A stretch of DNA of 64,000 nucleotides. It comes from Comamonas resistens. GTDB lineage: Bacteria > Pseudomonadota > Gammaproteobacteria > Burkholderiales > Burkholderiaceae_C. The position numbers and the translations under genes are program-made. The stretch lies in assembly GCF_030064165.1 (NCBI RefSeq), contig NZ_CP125947.1, forward strand, positions 3,534,001-3,598,000, read 5' to 3'. The notes under the pieces were generated by a model. That model saw only the letters and a list, made by a program, of their open reading frames with translations, was not told the DNA's origin and made no database searches. Below are positions 17,501-24,557 of the stretch, in pieces; within the stretch, counting starts at the first letter, position 1; every line of letters begins with the position of its first letter.

Positions 17501-19061
17501 TGAAGTGGGCCTGCCCATCGGTGTGGGCGTGGTGGCCGAAGGCTTGCCCACAGGCAGCAGCGGCGAAGCAGCCTTGGCTGAACTGGGCCTGCGCATTCAG
17601 CGCATCAATGCACAGACCGGGCAAGATAACAGCCTCGTCAATAGTGGAGAAACTTTTTTTGCGACCATGGACCCGAATGAGGCCCTGTTCGTTCAAGCCA
17701 TCACTCTGACATCGGGCACAGGATTCAATCCTGCCGTGCCTATCATCGTCCACGGCAGTACCCGGCCCGAAGATGGCAAACAAGCCATTATTCTGGATGC
17801 CCGTGGCCTGCCCAGCGGCAGCGTCATCCAGATCGACAACGTCGACTTCATCGCAGTAGCCGGGAATGTTCGTCTGATCGGAGGTGCAGGCCAGAACATG
17901 GCTGCTGGCGATGGTGCGGCCCAATGGATGGTGCAGGGCGCCGACGACGATGTGCTGCACGGCGGCGGCGGCAATGACACCGTCGGCAGCCTCGGCGGCA
18001 ATGATCAGATCTTCGGCGATGCCGGCGACGACATCGTCTTCGGCGGCTCTGGCAACGACACCCTCTCAGGCGGCACGGGCAATGACCGTCTCGATGGCGG
18101 CCTGGGATGGGATCGAGCCTTGCAAAGTGGCAGCTTGCAGGACTATGCGCTTAGCCGTGAAGGGGACTCACTGGTGCTCACGCACAAAGGCACGGGCGAG
18201 GTGGACCACTTCAAGTCCGTGGAGATGATTCGCTTCGACAACGGATCCAGTCTGTACGTGGCTGCCAGCAACGCCGAGGCGGCACTGGCGCATATCGTCA
18301 CCCGCTGGCTGCACCGGGACTTGACGCCCGCAGAAGGCGCAGAAGGACAGCTCAACAGTCACCTCAGCGCCCTGGAGATTGCCCAAGCCGTGCTGCGTGG
18401 TCCTTTTGCAGCGCAGTTGCAAGGGCACAGCGCCGAAGAACTCATTGCCGGCTGGCAGAACAACCCTCAGATCGTGCGCATGAACGTCACTCCCGAACTG
18501 GTGCAAGGTGGTTCAGGACTCGATACCTTGACCTATGGTTTCCAGTCGACAGAATTGCATTTGCAACGTCTGGGTGATGGCCACTGGGAAGGCACTCACT
18601 TGGGCAGTGGAGCCATGGCCGACCTTCAAAGTATTGAGCGACTTCACTTCCAGGACGTCAGTGTGGCACTGGATACCGAAGGTGCTGCAGGCACAGTGGC
18701 GGCGCTGCTGGCGGTGACGCTGGGCGCGCAGGGACTGAGCAATCGGGTCTGGGCCGGCGAAGGACTGGCGGCGCTGGACTTTGGCATGCAGGCCCAGGAC
18801 ATTGGTGAGGCAGCGATGCGCCAGGTGCAAGCGCAGCAGGGACACACCTTTACGGCCCAGGAGACAGTGCAATGGTTATGGAGCCATGCCATGGGCAGTG
18901 CGGGGACGGCGCAGCAACTGCAGCCATTCGTGGATCTGTTAACGAATGGGCAGATGACGGTGGGAGAGTTGGCAGGCGCTGCGGCAAAGCGCCTGCTGGA
19001 GCAGCCGACAGTGGAATTGGTCGGGGTGTTGGAGCAAGGGCTGATGTATACGCCGATGTGA
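11577..19061 (+). CDS. Giant DUF4347/cadherin-like/RTX secreted adhesin
   Basis: 2494 residues, ribosome-binding site AAGGAA. Residues 8-160 are DUF4347 (IVFIDSRVQDAATLLQGL, IAHGSAG, LVYACNTAQG). Residues 175-280 look beta-helical. Residues 285-520 are extremely Gly-rich. Seven cadherin-like repeats of 126-151 residues follow, each ending in an NDAP-type motif (near 691, 824, 975, 1120, 1261, 1387, 1515). Two Ig-like repeats lie at about 1655-1890, then a Pro-rich linker (about 1895-1925). RTX calcium-binding nonapeptides GGXGXD occur around 2120-2180 (GGGGNDTVGSLGGNDQIFG). The C-terminus has helical DUF4214-like segments. With no signal peptide and RTX near the C-terminus, it should leave by type I secretion and act in surface adhesion or biofilm. 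No hlyB/hlyD/tolC homologues are in the window. Confidence 0.93.
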   Translation: MTDSTATHDIVFIDSRVQDAATLLQGLQPGTQVVYLDASQDGLAQMAAALGERGDVGSVQVIAHGSAGQLWLGSTFLDNTALQRPEVQAQLAALGQGLTADGDLLVYACNTAQGSEGAQFVSALAALTGADVAASSNRTGAGGDWDLEVSTGTIDRTPVFSALGEAAYQYNLATLTVTSNADTGVGTLRNAIAGAITGDTITFSSGMTVGLTTGQLVINKGITIDGDLNNDGVADVTLDANYHSRVLQVQAGSNVMLDGLVITRGLVSGDGGDAGSGLAAANAFGGGIWNAGTLTLLNTSVTANAAAGGGGGGGNFAYDGGGGGGGGALGGGIGGRGGESGVSNNLGGSGSANQGGHGGADSAFPGMGGQGGTGVGGAGGSYLGYSTGGTGGTATNGSISIGGGGGGLGTDATGGAGGSAAGGIYNAVGGTINVIGNSIINNNLGAGGGGGGGGAGGSLGNQNGGAGGRGVGAVWNKGIFNITTANNAAMTNNGAGSGAGGQELGTGSPGPSPAAVTGIYNDGGALNTSYVPNAPPVLGGLQGDSVTFTEGDSARLIDLGSNATVSDGDSADFNGGSVRVSITTNRVTAEDLLSIRNQGTGAGQIGVSGSTITYGGVAIGTFTGGSGSNDLLITFNSASATPAAVEALLHNLVYDNSNVDNPTASARTLSVTVYDGDSYTTTTTNTVTVTVVAVNDAPTLSPANSNASYTEGGSAAVLSSSLTLADVDSTTFQGATVTVSDFRAGDVLSVGAPNGFTVSYDSGTGVLTLSGGGSQAALQAALRSVTYSSSSDDPTAGGSDTTRQINFTVTDSGGATSTAVTAQVTVTGVNDAPTLSGGPYTWAGTNEDTTSSAVTVATLLGSTTHADPDGPAGGIAITGSSGGGTWEYSTDGVNWTGVGTVSNNSALLLSSTTQLHFVPDGANGSAAGLTFRAWDQSFGTASTNGTRMTADTSTNGGSAAYSSGTAQATLTVSSVNDAPVLTPVGPTLTGLTDSDTNNLGVAVSSFLSGHVTDADTSAVQGIALTGLTSGTGTWQYSTNGGASWQNVGAVSDASALLLRSGDRVRFVPDGINGDNVSLTYHAWDQSGATVGQQGTKVDASATGGANPFSTATDTATLAVTAIDDAPVITTSGGAATFVEGNNVTSTPVVIDSGLTVSDSDSPQLSSATVAISGNFLGSQDVLAFTNNPATMGDIVASYDSGTGILTLTSAAGASAAQWQAALRSVTYSNSSDTPSSLDRTITFKVNDGNSDSSGTDRTVTVAATNDAPTVSMPASLTAAEDTATAITGISFADADAGSASVTVTLSVGSGTLSATSGGGVTIGGTASALTLSGSIANINAFITGGAVQFLGAANSTTSVTLTASIDDGGQSGGAAQTGSGTVTIAITPVNDAPHVSAPSSIAVTEDVTSALSGISFSDVDASLGTVSVQFSVVPGSGTLSATDASGVTVLGSGTDTLSLSGTLSDINAFVTGGAVGYTTAANATGNVVLDVTIDDGGNTGSGGSQTDHTTVTLTITAVNDAPVNSVPGTQSVLQDGTLMFSTGNGNALSIADVDVGGGTMRVTLTASNGLLTLGSLSGVSFLVGSGTGDGTMVLEGTLSDINNALAGLSFAPTGGYYGPASVQITTDDLGQSGSGGGQTDTDTILINVAQPNPSITGVASSSANGAYKMGDTVHITITYDQAVTVSGGVPTLLLETGANDRLAVYVSGSGTNTLTFAYVVQAGDHSTDLDYVGSAALSLNGASIASVSLGNPAFTALPTPGAADSLSTNAAIVIDGVAPTITSVDVPTAATYTLGQTLDFTVNFAEAVAVDTTGGTPRLTIALDTGGTAYANYISGSGTTSLVFQMVVASGQVDLTGITVGALQAHGGVLRDQAGNNAELGLHGIAATNGVKIDAPAPPQPPAPQPPAPEPPSPQPPSPPVIIDGTTVTTTPGTGGTVITTIPVITSNRPEDPSTPNSELADIPVLSAPDGKPILEVGLPIGVGVVAEGLPTGSSGEAALAELGLRIQRINAQTGQDNSLVNSGETFFATMDPNEALFVQAITLTSGTGFNPAVPIIVHGSTRPEDGKQAIILDARGLPSGSVIQIDNVDFIAVAGNVRLIGGAGQNMAAGDGAAQWMVQGADDDVLHGGGGNDTVGSLGGNDQIFGDAGDDIVFGGSGNDTLSGGTGNDRLDGGLGWDRALQSGSLQDYALSREGDSLVLTHKGTGEVDHFKSVEMIRFDNGSSLYVAASNAEAALAHIVTRWLHRDLTPAEGAEGQLNSHLSALEIAQAVLRGPFAAQLQGHSAEELIAGWQNNPQIVRMNVTPELVQGGSGLDTLTYGFQSTELHLQRLGDGHWEGTHLGSGAMADLQSIERLHFQDVSVALDTEGAAGTVAALLAVTLGAQGLSNRVWAGEGLAALDFGMQAQDIGEAAMRQVQAQQGHTFTAQETVQWLWSHAMGSAGTAQQLQPFVDLLTNGQMTVGELAGAAAKRLLEQPTVELVGVLEQGLMYTPM

Positions 19062-19115
19062 GAGAGACAAGGAGGATCTGCTGGAGGGATGCAAGAGCCC
19101 TCCCCTTGACAATGA

Positions 19116-19145
19116 AAAAGGCAACGTGTAAACACGTTGCCTTTT
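19116..19145. terminator. Bidirectional terminator between giant adhesin and acnA
   Basis: AAAAGGCAACGTG-TAAA-CACGTTGCCTTTT is a perfect 13-bp inverted repeat giving a T-run on both strands. It lies between the two convergent genes. Confidence 0.9.
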
Positions 19146-19225
19146 AGCGCATTGAGATGCCCCTCAGTCTTAGCGGGCTGACATTAGCCATACCAGCGTT
19201 TTGTTAGTTTACCGCTCAAAGCCTG

Positions 19226-22123
19226 TCAAGCCAGCAACTGCCTCAGCACATAAGGCAGGATGCCGCCGTGGCGGTAGTAGTCGACCTCGATGGGCGTGTC
19301 GATGCGCAGCTTCACGGTCACGGTTTTCTTGCTGCCATCGGGCCTGGTGATCACCAGTTGGGCATCGCTTTGCGGCGCCAGGTCGGCGGCCGGGATCACA
19401 TCGATGAACTCCTCGCCCGTCAGGCCCAGGCTTTGCCAGCTGTCATTGCCCTTGAACTGCAGCGGCAGCACGCCCATGCCCACCAGATTGGAGCGATGGA
19501 TGCGCTCGAAGCTGCGCGCCACCACGGCCTTGATGCCCAGCAGCTGCGTGCCCTTGGCCGCCCAGTCGCGGCTGGAACCCGTGCCGTACTCCTCGCCGGC
19601 CAGCACCACGGTGGCGCGGCCCGCGGCCTGGTACTTCATGGCCGCGTCATAGATGGCCATTTTCTCGGTCTTGCCGCTGTCGTCACGATACAGCGTGACG
19701 CCGCCCTCCTCCCGTGAGCCGTCGGCGGCCGCGGGGATCATCAGATTCTTGATGCGCACATTGGCAAAAGTGCCGCGCATCATCACCTCGTGGTTGCCTC
19801 GGCGCGAACCGTAGCTGTTGAAATCGGCTTTTTTCACGCCATGCTCGAGCAGCCATTTGCCTGCTGGCGAGGACTCCTTGATGGAGCCCGCAGGCGAGAT
19901 ATGGTCGGTGGTGATGGAGTCGCCGAACAGCGCCATCACGCGCGCGCCGTGCACGGCATAGGTATCAGAGTCCTTTTGGCCTGCAGCGCCTGCTGCATCA
20001 GCGGCTGGCGCTTTCAATTCCAGAGCAAAATCGGTAAAGAACGGAGGCTCTGCAATATAGGTGCTCTCCGGCCAGGTATAGGTGGCGCCAGTCACGCCAT
20101 GGATTTTTTCCCAGAGCTTGCCGGGCTCGCTGGCCACCTGTTCATAGTTGCTGCGGAAAGCCTTGCCGTTCATGGCGTGCTTGAGCAGCGCATGGACTTC
20201 TTCGCTGCTGGGCCAGATATCGCCCAGATAGACATCCTTGCCACGCTTGCCCTGTCCGACAGGCTCGGTCATCAGGTCCTTGAGTACTGTTCCGGCAATC
20301 GCATAAGCGACGACCAGCGGTGGGCTGGCCAGGAAGTTGGCCTTGATATTGGGGTGAATGCGCGCCTCGAAGTTACGGTTGCCCGACAGCACCGCCGCGC
20401 AGACCAGATCGTTCTGGATGATGGAGGCATTGATCTCCGGAGTCAGATCGCCCGCATTGCCGATGCAGGTGGTGCAGCCGTAGCCGGCCACGGCAAAGCC
20501 CAGCTTTTCCAGATAGGGCAGCAGGCCGGCCTCGGTCAGATAGCGGGTGACCAGGCGCGAGCCCGGTGCCAGCGAAGTCTTGATATGCGGCTGAACCTTG
20601 AGGCCGGCCTCTACCGCCTTCTTGGCCAGCAGGCCGGCCGCCAGCATGACGCTGGGGTTGGAGGTGTTGGTGCAGCTGGTGATGGCGGCGATCAGCACAT
20701 CGCCATTGCCGATCCTCAGCGCCTTGTCGTCGCCTTCGGGCAGCTCGCAGACGGCGCTGTCGCCTTGCATGGCTTCCAGCGTGGGCCGGTTGCCCACCAT
20801 CTCCACGACCGAGCGCTGCTGGCCCGGCTTGAGCGCCGGCGCCTCGCCCGCCGGCTCGCCGCCGTCGCAGGCAACGCGATAGCGCTGCGCCAGCCGCTCA
20901 GACGCCTGATTGAAGCCATTGTCAGCCACAGGTGCACTGAACAACTCGCTGAACTTGCCAGCCACATGGCCGATCTCTATGCGGTCCTGAGGACGCTTGG
21001 GCCCGGCCAGACTCGGCGCGACCGAGCCCAGATCCAGCCTGACCACATGGGAGTAGTCGATATCGCCGGCCTTGGGCACGCCAAACAGCTTCTGCGCCTT
21101 GAAATAGGCTTCGAATGCCCGGATTTCGCTCTTGGTGCGGCCCGTACCCTTGAAATACTCGATGGTCTTGTCGTCCACCGGGAAGAAGCCCATGGTTGCA
21201 CCATATTCAGGCGCCATATTGCCGATGGTGGCGCGGTCGGGCAGCGCCAGACTGGCCGTGCCTTCGCCAAAGAACTCGACAAACTTGCCGACCACTTTTT
21301 CCTTGCGCAGCAGCTCCGTGACGGTAAGCACCAGATCGGTGGCCGTCACGCCCTCACGCAACTGGCCGGTCAGCTCGAAGCCCACCACGTCGGGCGTGAG
21401 GAAGTACACGGGCTGGCCCAGCATGGCCGCCTCGGCCTCTATGCCTCCCACACCCCAGGCCACGACACCAATGCCGTTGATCATGGTGGTGTGGCTGTCG
21501 GTGCCCACCAGCGTGTCGGGGTAGTAGACATCGCCCTTGGCCTTATGCACGCCGCGTGCCAGATATTCCAGATTGACCTGGTGCACGATGCCAAAGCCCG
21601 GCGGCACCACGCCAAAGGTGTCGAAAGCCTGCATGCCCCATTTCATGAACTGGTAGCGCTCCTGGTTGCGCTGAAACTCCAGCTTCATGTTCAGGTCCAG
21701 CGCCTTCTTGGTGCCGAAGTAGTCGACCATGATGGAGTGATCCACCACCAGATCCACGGGCACCAACGGCTCTATGGCCTTGGGCTTCTTGCCCAGCTTG
21801 GCGGCCGTGCTGCGCATGGCGGCCAGGTCAGCCAGCAGCGGCACGCCCGTGAAGTCCTGCAGCACCACCCGCGCGACGACAAATGGAATTTCATCGACAC
21901 GCTCGGCCTTGGGTTTCCAGCGCGCCAGCTGGGCCACATGCTCCTCGGTAATCTTGTTGCCATCGCAGTTGCGCAGTACCGACTCCAGCACGATGCGGAT
22001 CGACACCGGCAAACGGTTGATTTCGGGAAACTGCTTGGCAAGTGCGGGCAGCGAATAGAACTTGCCTTTCTTGCCCTCGGCCAGTTCAAAGGACTTCAGG
22101 GTTTTGGCAAAAGCATGCGACAT
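19226..22123 (-). CDS. acnA: Aconitate hydratase A
   Basis: 965 residues from the start at 22123 ([17 protein letters not shown]), which has GGAGAG upstream; a start at 22180 would add 19 residues. Isomerises citrate and isocitrate through cis-aconitate with a 4Fe-4S cluster. Cluster cysteines are C484 ([10 protein letters not shown]), C550 and C553 ([10 protein letters not shown]), with the 66- and 3-residue spacing of AcnA/IRP1-type enzymes. N-terminal [19 protein letters not shown] and C-terminal [16 protein letters not shown] are typical. It is distinct from the AcnB at 36.3-38.9 kb, so the organism has both aconitases. It stands alone; its promoter region carries a CATTGTG-CA-CACAATG dyad. 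Confidence 0.97.
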   Translation of the reverse strand: MSHAFAKTLKSFELAEGKKGKFYSLPALAKQFPEINRLPVSIRIVLESVLRNCDGNKITEEHVAQLARWKPKAERVDEIPFVVARVVLQDFTGVPLLADLAAMRSTAAKLGKKPKAIEPLVPVDLVVDHSIMVDYFGTKKALDLNMKLEFQRNQERYQFMKWGMQAFDTFGVVPPGFGIVHQVNLEYLARGVHKAKGDVYYPDTLVGTDSHTTMINGIGVVAWGVGGIEAEAAMLGQPVYFLTPDVVGFELTGQLREGVTATDLVLTVTELLRKEKVVGKFVEFFGEGTASLALPDRATIGNMAPEYGATMGFFPVDDKTIEYFKGTGRTKSEIRAFEAYFKAQKLFGVPKAGDIDYSHVVRLDLGSVAPSLAGPKRPQDRIEIGHVAGKFSELFSAPVADNGFNQASERLAQRYRVACDGGEPAGEAPALKPGQQRSVVEMVGNRPTLEAMQGDSAVCELPEGDDKALRIGNGDVLIAAITSCTNTSNPSVMLAAGLLAKKAVEAGLKVQPHIKTSLAPGSRLVTRYLTEAGLLPYLEKLGFAVAGYGCTTCIGNAGDLTPEINASIIQNDLVCAAVLSGNRNFEARIHPNIKANFLASPPLVVAYAIAGTVLKDLMTEPVGQGKRGKDVYLGDIWPSSEEVHALLKHAMNGKAFRSNYEQVASEPGKLWEKIHGVTGATYTWPESTYIAEPPFFTDFALELKAPAADAAGAAGQKDSDTYAVHGARVMALFGDSITTDHISPAGSIKESSPAGKWLLEHGVKKADFNSYGSRRGNHEVMMRGTFANVRIKNLMIPAAADGSREEGGVTLYRDDSGKTEKMAIYDAAMKYQAAGRATVVLAGEEYGTGSSRDWAAKGTQLLGIKAVVARSFERIHRSNLVGMGVLPLQFKGNDSWQSLGLTGEEFIDVIPAADLAPQSDAQLVITRPDGSKKTVTVKLRIDTPIEVDYYRHGGILPYVLRQLLA

Positions 22124-22170
22124 CGTGAGACTCTCCATGGACAGAACACAGGGGTAACGCTTTTGTGTTC

Positions 22171-22186
22171 CATTGTGCACACAATG
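22171..22186. promoter_or_regulatory. Dyad CATTGTG-CA-CACAATG upstream of acnA
   Basis: Perfect 7-bp arms with a 2-bp centre, 48 bp before the acnA start. The same 14-bp core ATTGTGCACACAAT recurs at 29798-29811 upstream of the amino-acid ABC importer. The size and symmetry suit a GntR- or FadR-type dimer. A shared regulator is inferred. Confidence 0.55.
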
Positions 22187-22241
22187 CCCGCGAAAAGCTT
22201 GTGCGGCAACGCCGGCAACGCAAACCTTGCTCGCATCGGGG

Positions 22242-22269
22242 CAAAAAAGAAAGCCCGCACTAGGCGGGC
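22242..22269 (-). terminator. Terminator of the CoA-transferase gene
   Basis: On the minus strand GCGGGC pairs with GCCCGC across a 5-nt loop and is followed by TTTCTTTTTT, 20 bp after the CoA-transferase stop. Confidence 0.75.
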
Positions 22270-22290
22270 CACAGTCACGAAAAACAAAGC

Positions 22291-23424
22291 TCAGCAGTCG
22301 CTGTCCGGCAGAAAATCCTGGCCCTCGCTCAGAGGCGCAAAGCGGTAGCTGGCCGGCGTGCGGCTGAGCTTGACCGGAGCGCCCAGCCCCTGGTATTCGC
22401 CCATCTTCACCACCATCTCGCGGTGCGCGGTATGTGGATGCTCCAGGGCCTGTTGCACGTCCAGCACTGGCGCGGCGGGCACGCCGATGGCCATCAGCTC
22501 GTCGGCAAGCGTCACGCCATCGAGCTGCGCAAACGCCTGCTCCAGCAAGGGCTTGAGCTCGGCACGATGGACGGAGCGCTGGCCCGCCGTGGCAAAGCGC
22601 TCATCCTGCCCCAGCGCCTCCCGGCCAACATGGCTGCACAGCAGCCGGAACTGACGGTCGTTGCCCACGGCCAGAAAAATGGGCGCGCCGCCCGTGCTCA
22701 ACACGTCGTAGGGATAGATGTTGGGATGGGCGTTGCCCGAGCGCTGCGGCACCTTGCGCCCCATGAACCAGTTGGCAGCATGGGGATGGAGCAGCGACAG
22801 GCCGGAGTCGTAGAGCGAGGCATCCACCAGTTGCCCCCGGCCGCTACGCCCCCGCTCGTGCAGCGCCAGCAGCACGCCTATGGTGGCGTTCAGGCCGGTC
22901 ACCATGTCCACCACCGGCAGGCCCACGCGCAAGGGTTCGCCATCGGCCTCGCCGTTGATGCTCATGATGCCGGCCATGGCCTGGATGGCGGCGTCGTAGC
23001 CGGGCAGGCTGCCCAGCGGACCGTCGGCGCCAAAGCCCGTGACGCGGCACCAGACCAGGTGCGGCAGCTCTTCGCGCATCTGCTCGTAGCCTATGCCCCA
23101 CTTCTCCATGGTGCCGACCTTGAAGTTCTCCAACACCACATCGGCCTCGGCCATCAGCTCGCGCACGCGCTGCTGGCCTGCGGGCGCGGACAGGTCGAGG
23201 AACTGGATGCGCTTGTTGCGGTTCAGGCCAAAGTAGTACGAGGCCACGCCATCCTTGAACGGCGGCCCCCAGGTGCGCGTGTCGTCGCCCTGCGGCGGCT
23301 CCACCTTGAGCACGTCGGCGCCATGGTCGCCGAGGATCTGGCCGCAGAAGGGGCCGCCGAGGATGCGCGAGAGGTCCAGCACCTTGACGCCTTGCAACGC
23401 GCCAGGGGAAAGAGGTGTGTTCAT
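22291..23424 (-). CDS. Family III CoA-transferase (CaiB/BaiF)
   Basis: 377 residues. Transfers CoA between carboxylic acids. N-terminal [30 protein letters not shown] is the family hallmark; the catalytic aspartate is expected in the [18 protein letters not shown] to [10 protein letters not shown] region. Start 23424 ([15 protein letters not shown]) has GGAGAAA 10 bp upstream. The gene follows the Bug-type binding protein by 37 bp and forms with it and the acyl-CoA dehydrogenase a probable three-gene operon for uptake and CoA-activated breakdown of an unknown carboxylate, with the divergent LysR gene as regulator. Confidence 0.9.
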   Translation of the reverse strand: MNTPLSPGALQGVKVLDLSRILGGPFCGQILGDHGADVLKVEPPQGDDTRTWGPPFKDGVASYYFGLNRNKRIQFLDLSAPAGQQRVRELMAEADVVLENFKVGTMEKWGIGYEQMREELPHLVWCRVTGFGADGPLGSLPGYDAAIQAMAGIMSINGEADGEPLRVGLPVVDMVTGLNATIGVLLALHERGRSGRGQLVDASLYDSGLSLLHPHAANWFMGRKVPQRSGNAHPNIYPYDVLSTGGAPIFLAVGNDRQFRLLCSHVGREALGQDERFATAGQRSVHRAELKPLLEQAFAQLDGVTLADELMAIGVPAAPVLDVQQALEHPHTAHREMVVKMGEYQGLGAPVKLSRTPASYRFAPLSEGQDFLPDSDC

Positions 23425-23461
23425 GCGAGGGATTTCTCCATGTGGACGGGGCACGGCTGCA

Positions 23462-24457
23462 TCAATCCAGCTTCACGCCGGCCTTTTGTACCACCTCGCT
23501 CCATTTGTCGAGCTCGGTCTTCACAAAGCCGGCCAGATAGGCGGGCTTGGTATCCGCGCCGCGCTCCAGGCCCTGGGCTGCAAATGCCTTCTTCACGTTC
23601 TCGGAATCCAGCGCCTTGGCATAGGCCTGGTTGAGCAGCTCCACCCGGTCCGCAGCCATGCCCTTGGGGCCGACCACGCCGAAGAACACGCTCACGTCAT
23701 AGCCGGCCAGGCCCTGTTCGGCGATCGTGGGGATCTGGGGCATGGCGCTGGAGCGCCGGGCCGTGGCCACGCCCAGGGCCTTGACCTTGCCGGCCTTGAT
23801 ATAGGGCATGGCCGTGAGGATGTCGGTGAAGGTCATGTCCACCTGACCGGCCAGCAGATCGTTGAGCGCCGGCCCCGTGCCCTTGTAGGGCACATGCTGC
23901 AGCTGGGTGCCGGCCATGCCGTTGAACAGCACGCCCGCCAGATGGGACGAGGCGCCGTTGCCCGAAGACGCGAAGTTGAGCTTGCCGGGCTTGCTCTTTT
24001 CCAGTGCGATCAGCTCCTTGACGTTGCTCACGCCCAGATCGGGCCGCACCACCAGCACATTGGGCAGGTAGCCCACGTAGATGATGGGCGTGAAGCTGGT
24101 GCGCGGGTCGTAACTGATGGACTTATACAGCGGCTTGTTGATGGCCAGCGGGCCCGAGGTGCCGAACATCAGCGTATAGCCGTCCGGCTTGGCGCGGGCC
24201 ACGTAGTCCGCGCCGATGTTGCCGCCGGCGCCGGCCTTGTTCTCCACGATCACGCTCTGGCCCAGTTCCCTGGTCAGCTCGGTGGCCAGGATGCGGGCCA
24301 TGGCATCGGTGGGGCCGCCGGGCGGGAACGGCACGATGAACATGATGGGGCGCTCGGGGAATTTCTCCGCGGCCACGGCATTCGAAGAGATGCCCAGGCA
24401 CAGGGCTGCGCTGGCGACCGCGATGGATCCGGCCAGCAGGCGACGGTTGATGTTCAT
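23462..24457 (-). CDS. Bug/TctC-family periplasmic solute-binding protein
   Basis: 331 residues. The start at 24457 (MNINRRLLAGSIAVASAAL) has AAGGAGAC 8 bp upstream and opens a Sec signal peptide ending near NAVAA. The mature part begins EKFPERPIMFIVPFPPGGPTDA, with the PGGPTD carboxylate-binding loop, then GQSVIVENKAGAGGNIGAD and PDGYTLMFGT, all classic for tripartite tricarboxylate transporter binding proteins. No TctA/TctB membrane genes are adjacent, which is usual for the expanded Bug set of Comamonadaceae. The ligand is likely the same carboxylate handled by the neighbouring CoA-transferase and dehydrogenase. Confidence 0.93.
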   Translation of the reverse strand: MNINRRLLAGSIAVASAALCLGISSNAVAAEKFPERPIMFIVPFPPGGPTDAMARILATELTRELGQSVIVENKAGAGGNIGADYVARAKPDGYTLMFGTSGPLAINKPLYKSISYDPRTSFTPIIYVGYLPNVLVVRPDLGVSNVKELIALEKSKPGKLNFASSGNGASSHLAGVLFNGMAGTQLQHVPYKGTGPALNDLLAGQVDMTFTDILTAMPYIKAGKVKALGVATARRSSAMPQIPTIAEQGLAGYDVSVFFGVVGPKGMAADRVELLNQAYAKALDSENVKKAFAAQGLERGADTKPAYLAGFVKTELDKWSEVVQKAGVKLD

Positions 24458-24496
24458 GACTTGTCTCCTTGGTGGGTACGCCAATCGATGTTGGCT

Positions 24497-24550
24497 TTCA
24501 AAATACATAGCTACTGGCGTTTGTCTGTATTGCGCCAGAGCCGTTTTATT
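24497..24550. repeat. Small dispersed-repeat-like inverted repeat
   Basis: ATAGCTACTGGCG and CGCCAGAGCC pair across a 13-bp loop (one mismatch in the arm). The core is similar to the element at 11521-11553. It lies between the acyl-CoA dehydrogenase stop and the Bug gene start, inside the presumed operon. Confidence 0.4.
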
Positions 24551-24557
24551 CATTGAT

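Noticed and set aside
19790..22348. 852-codon open frame antisense to acnA
   Set aside because: The acnA reading is unambiguous with catalytic cysteines; the antisense frame is a codon-bias artefact.
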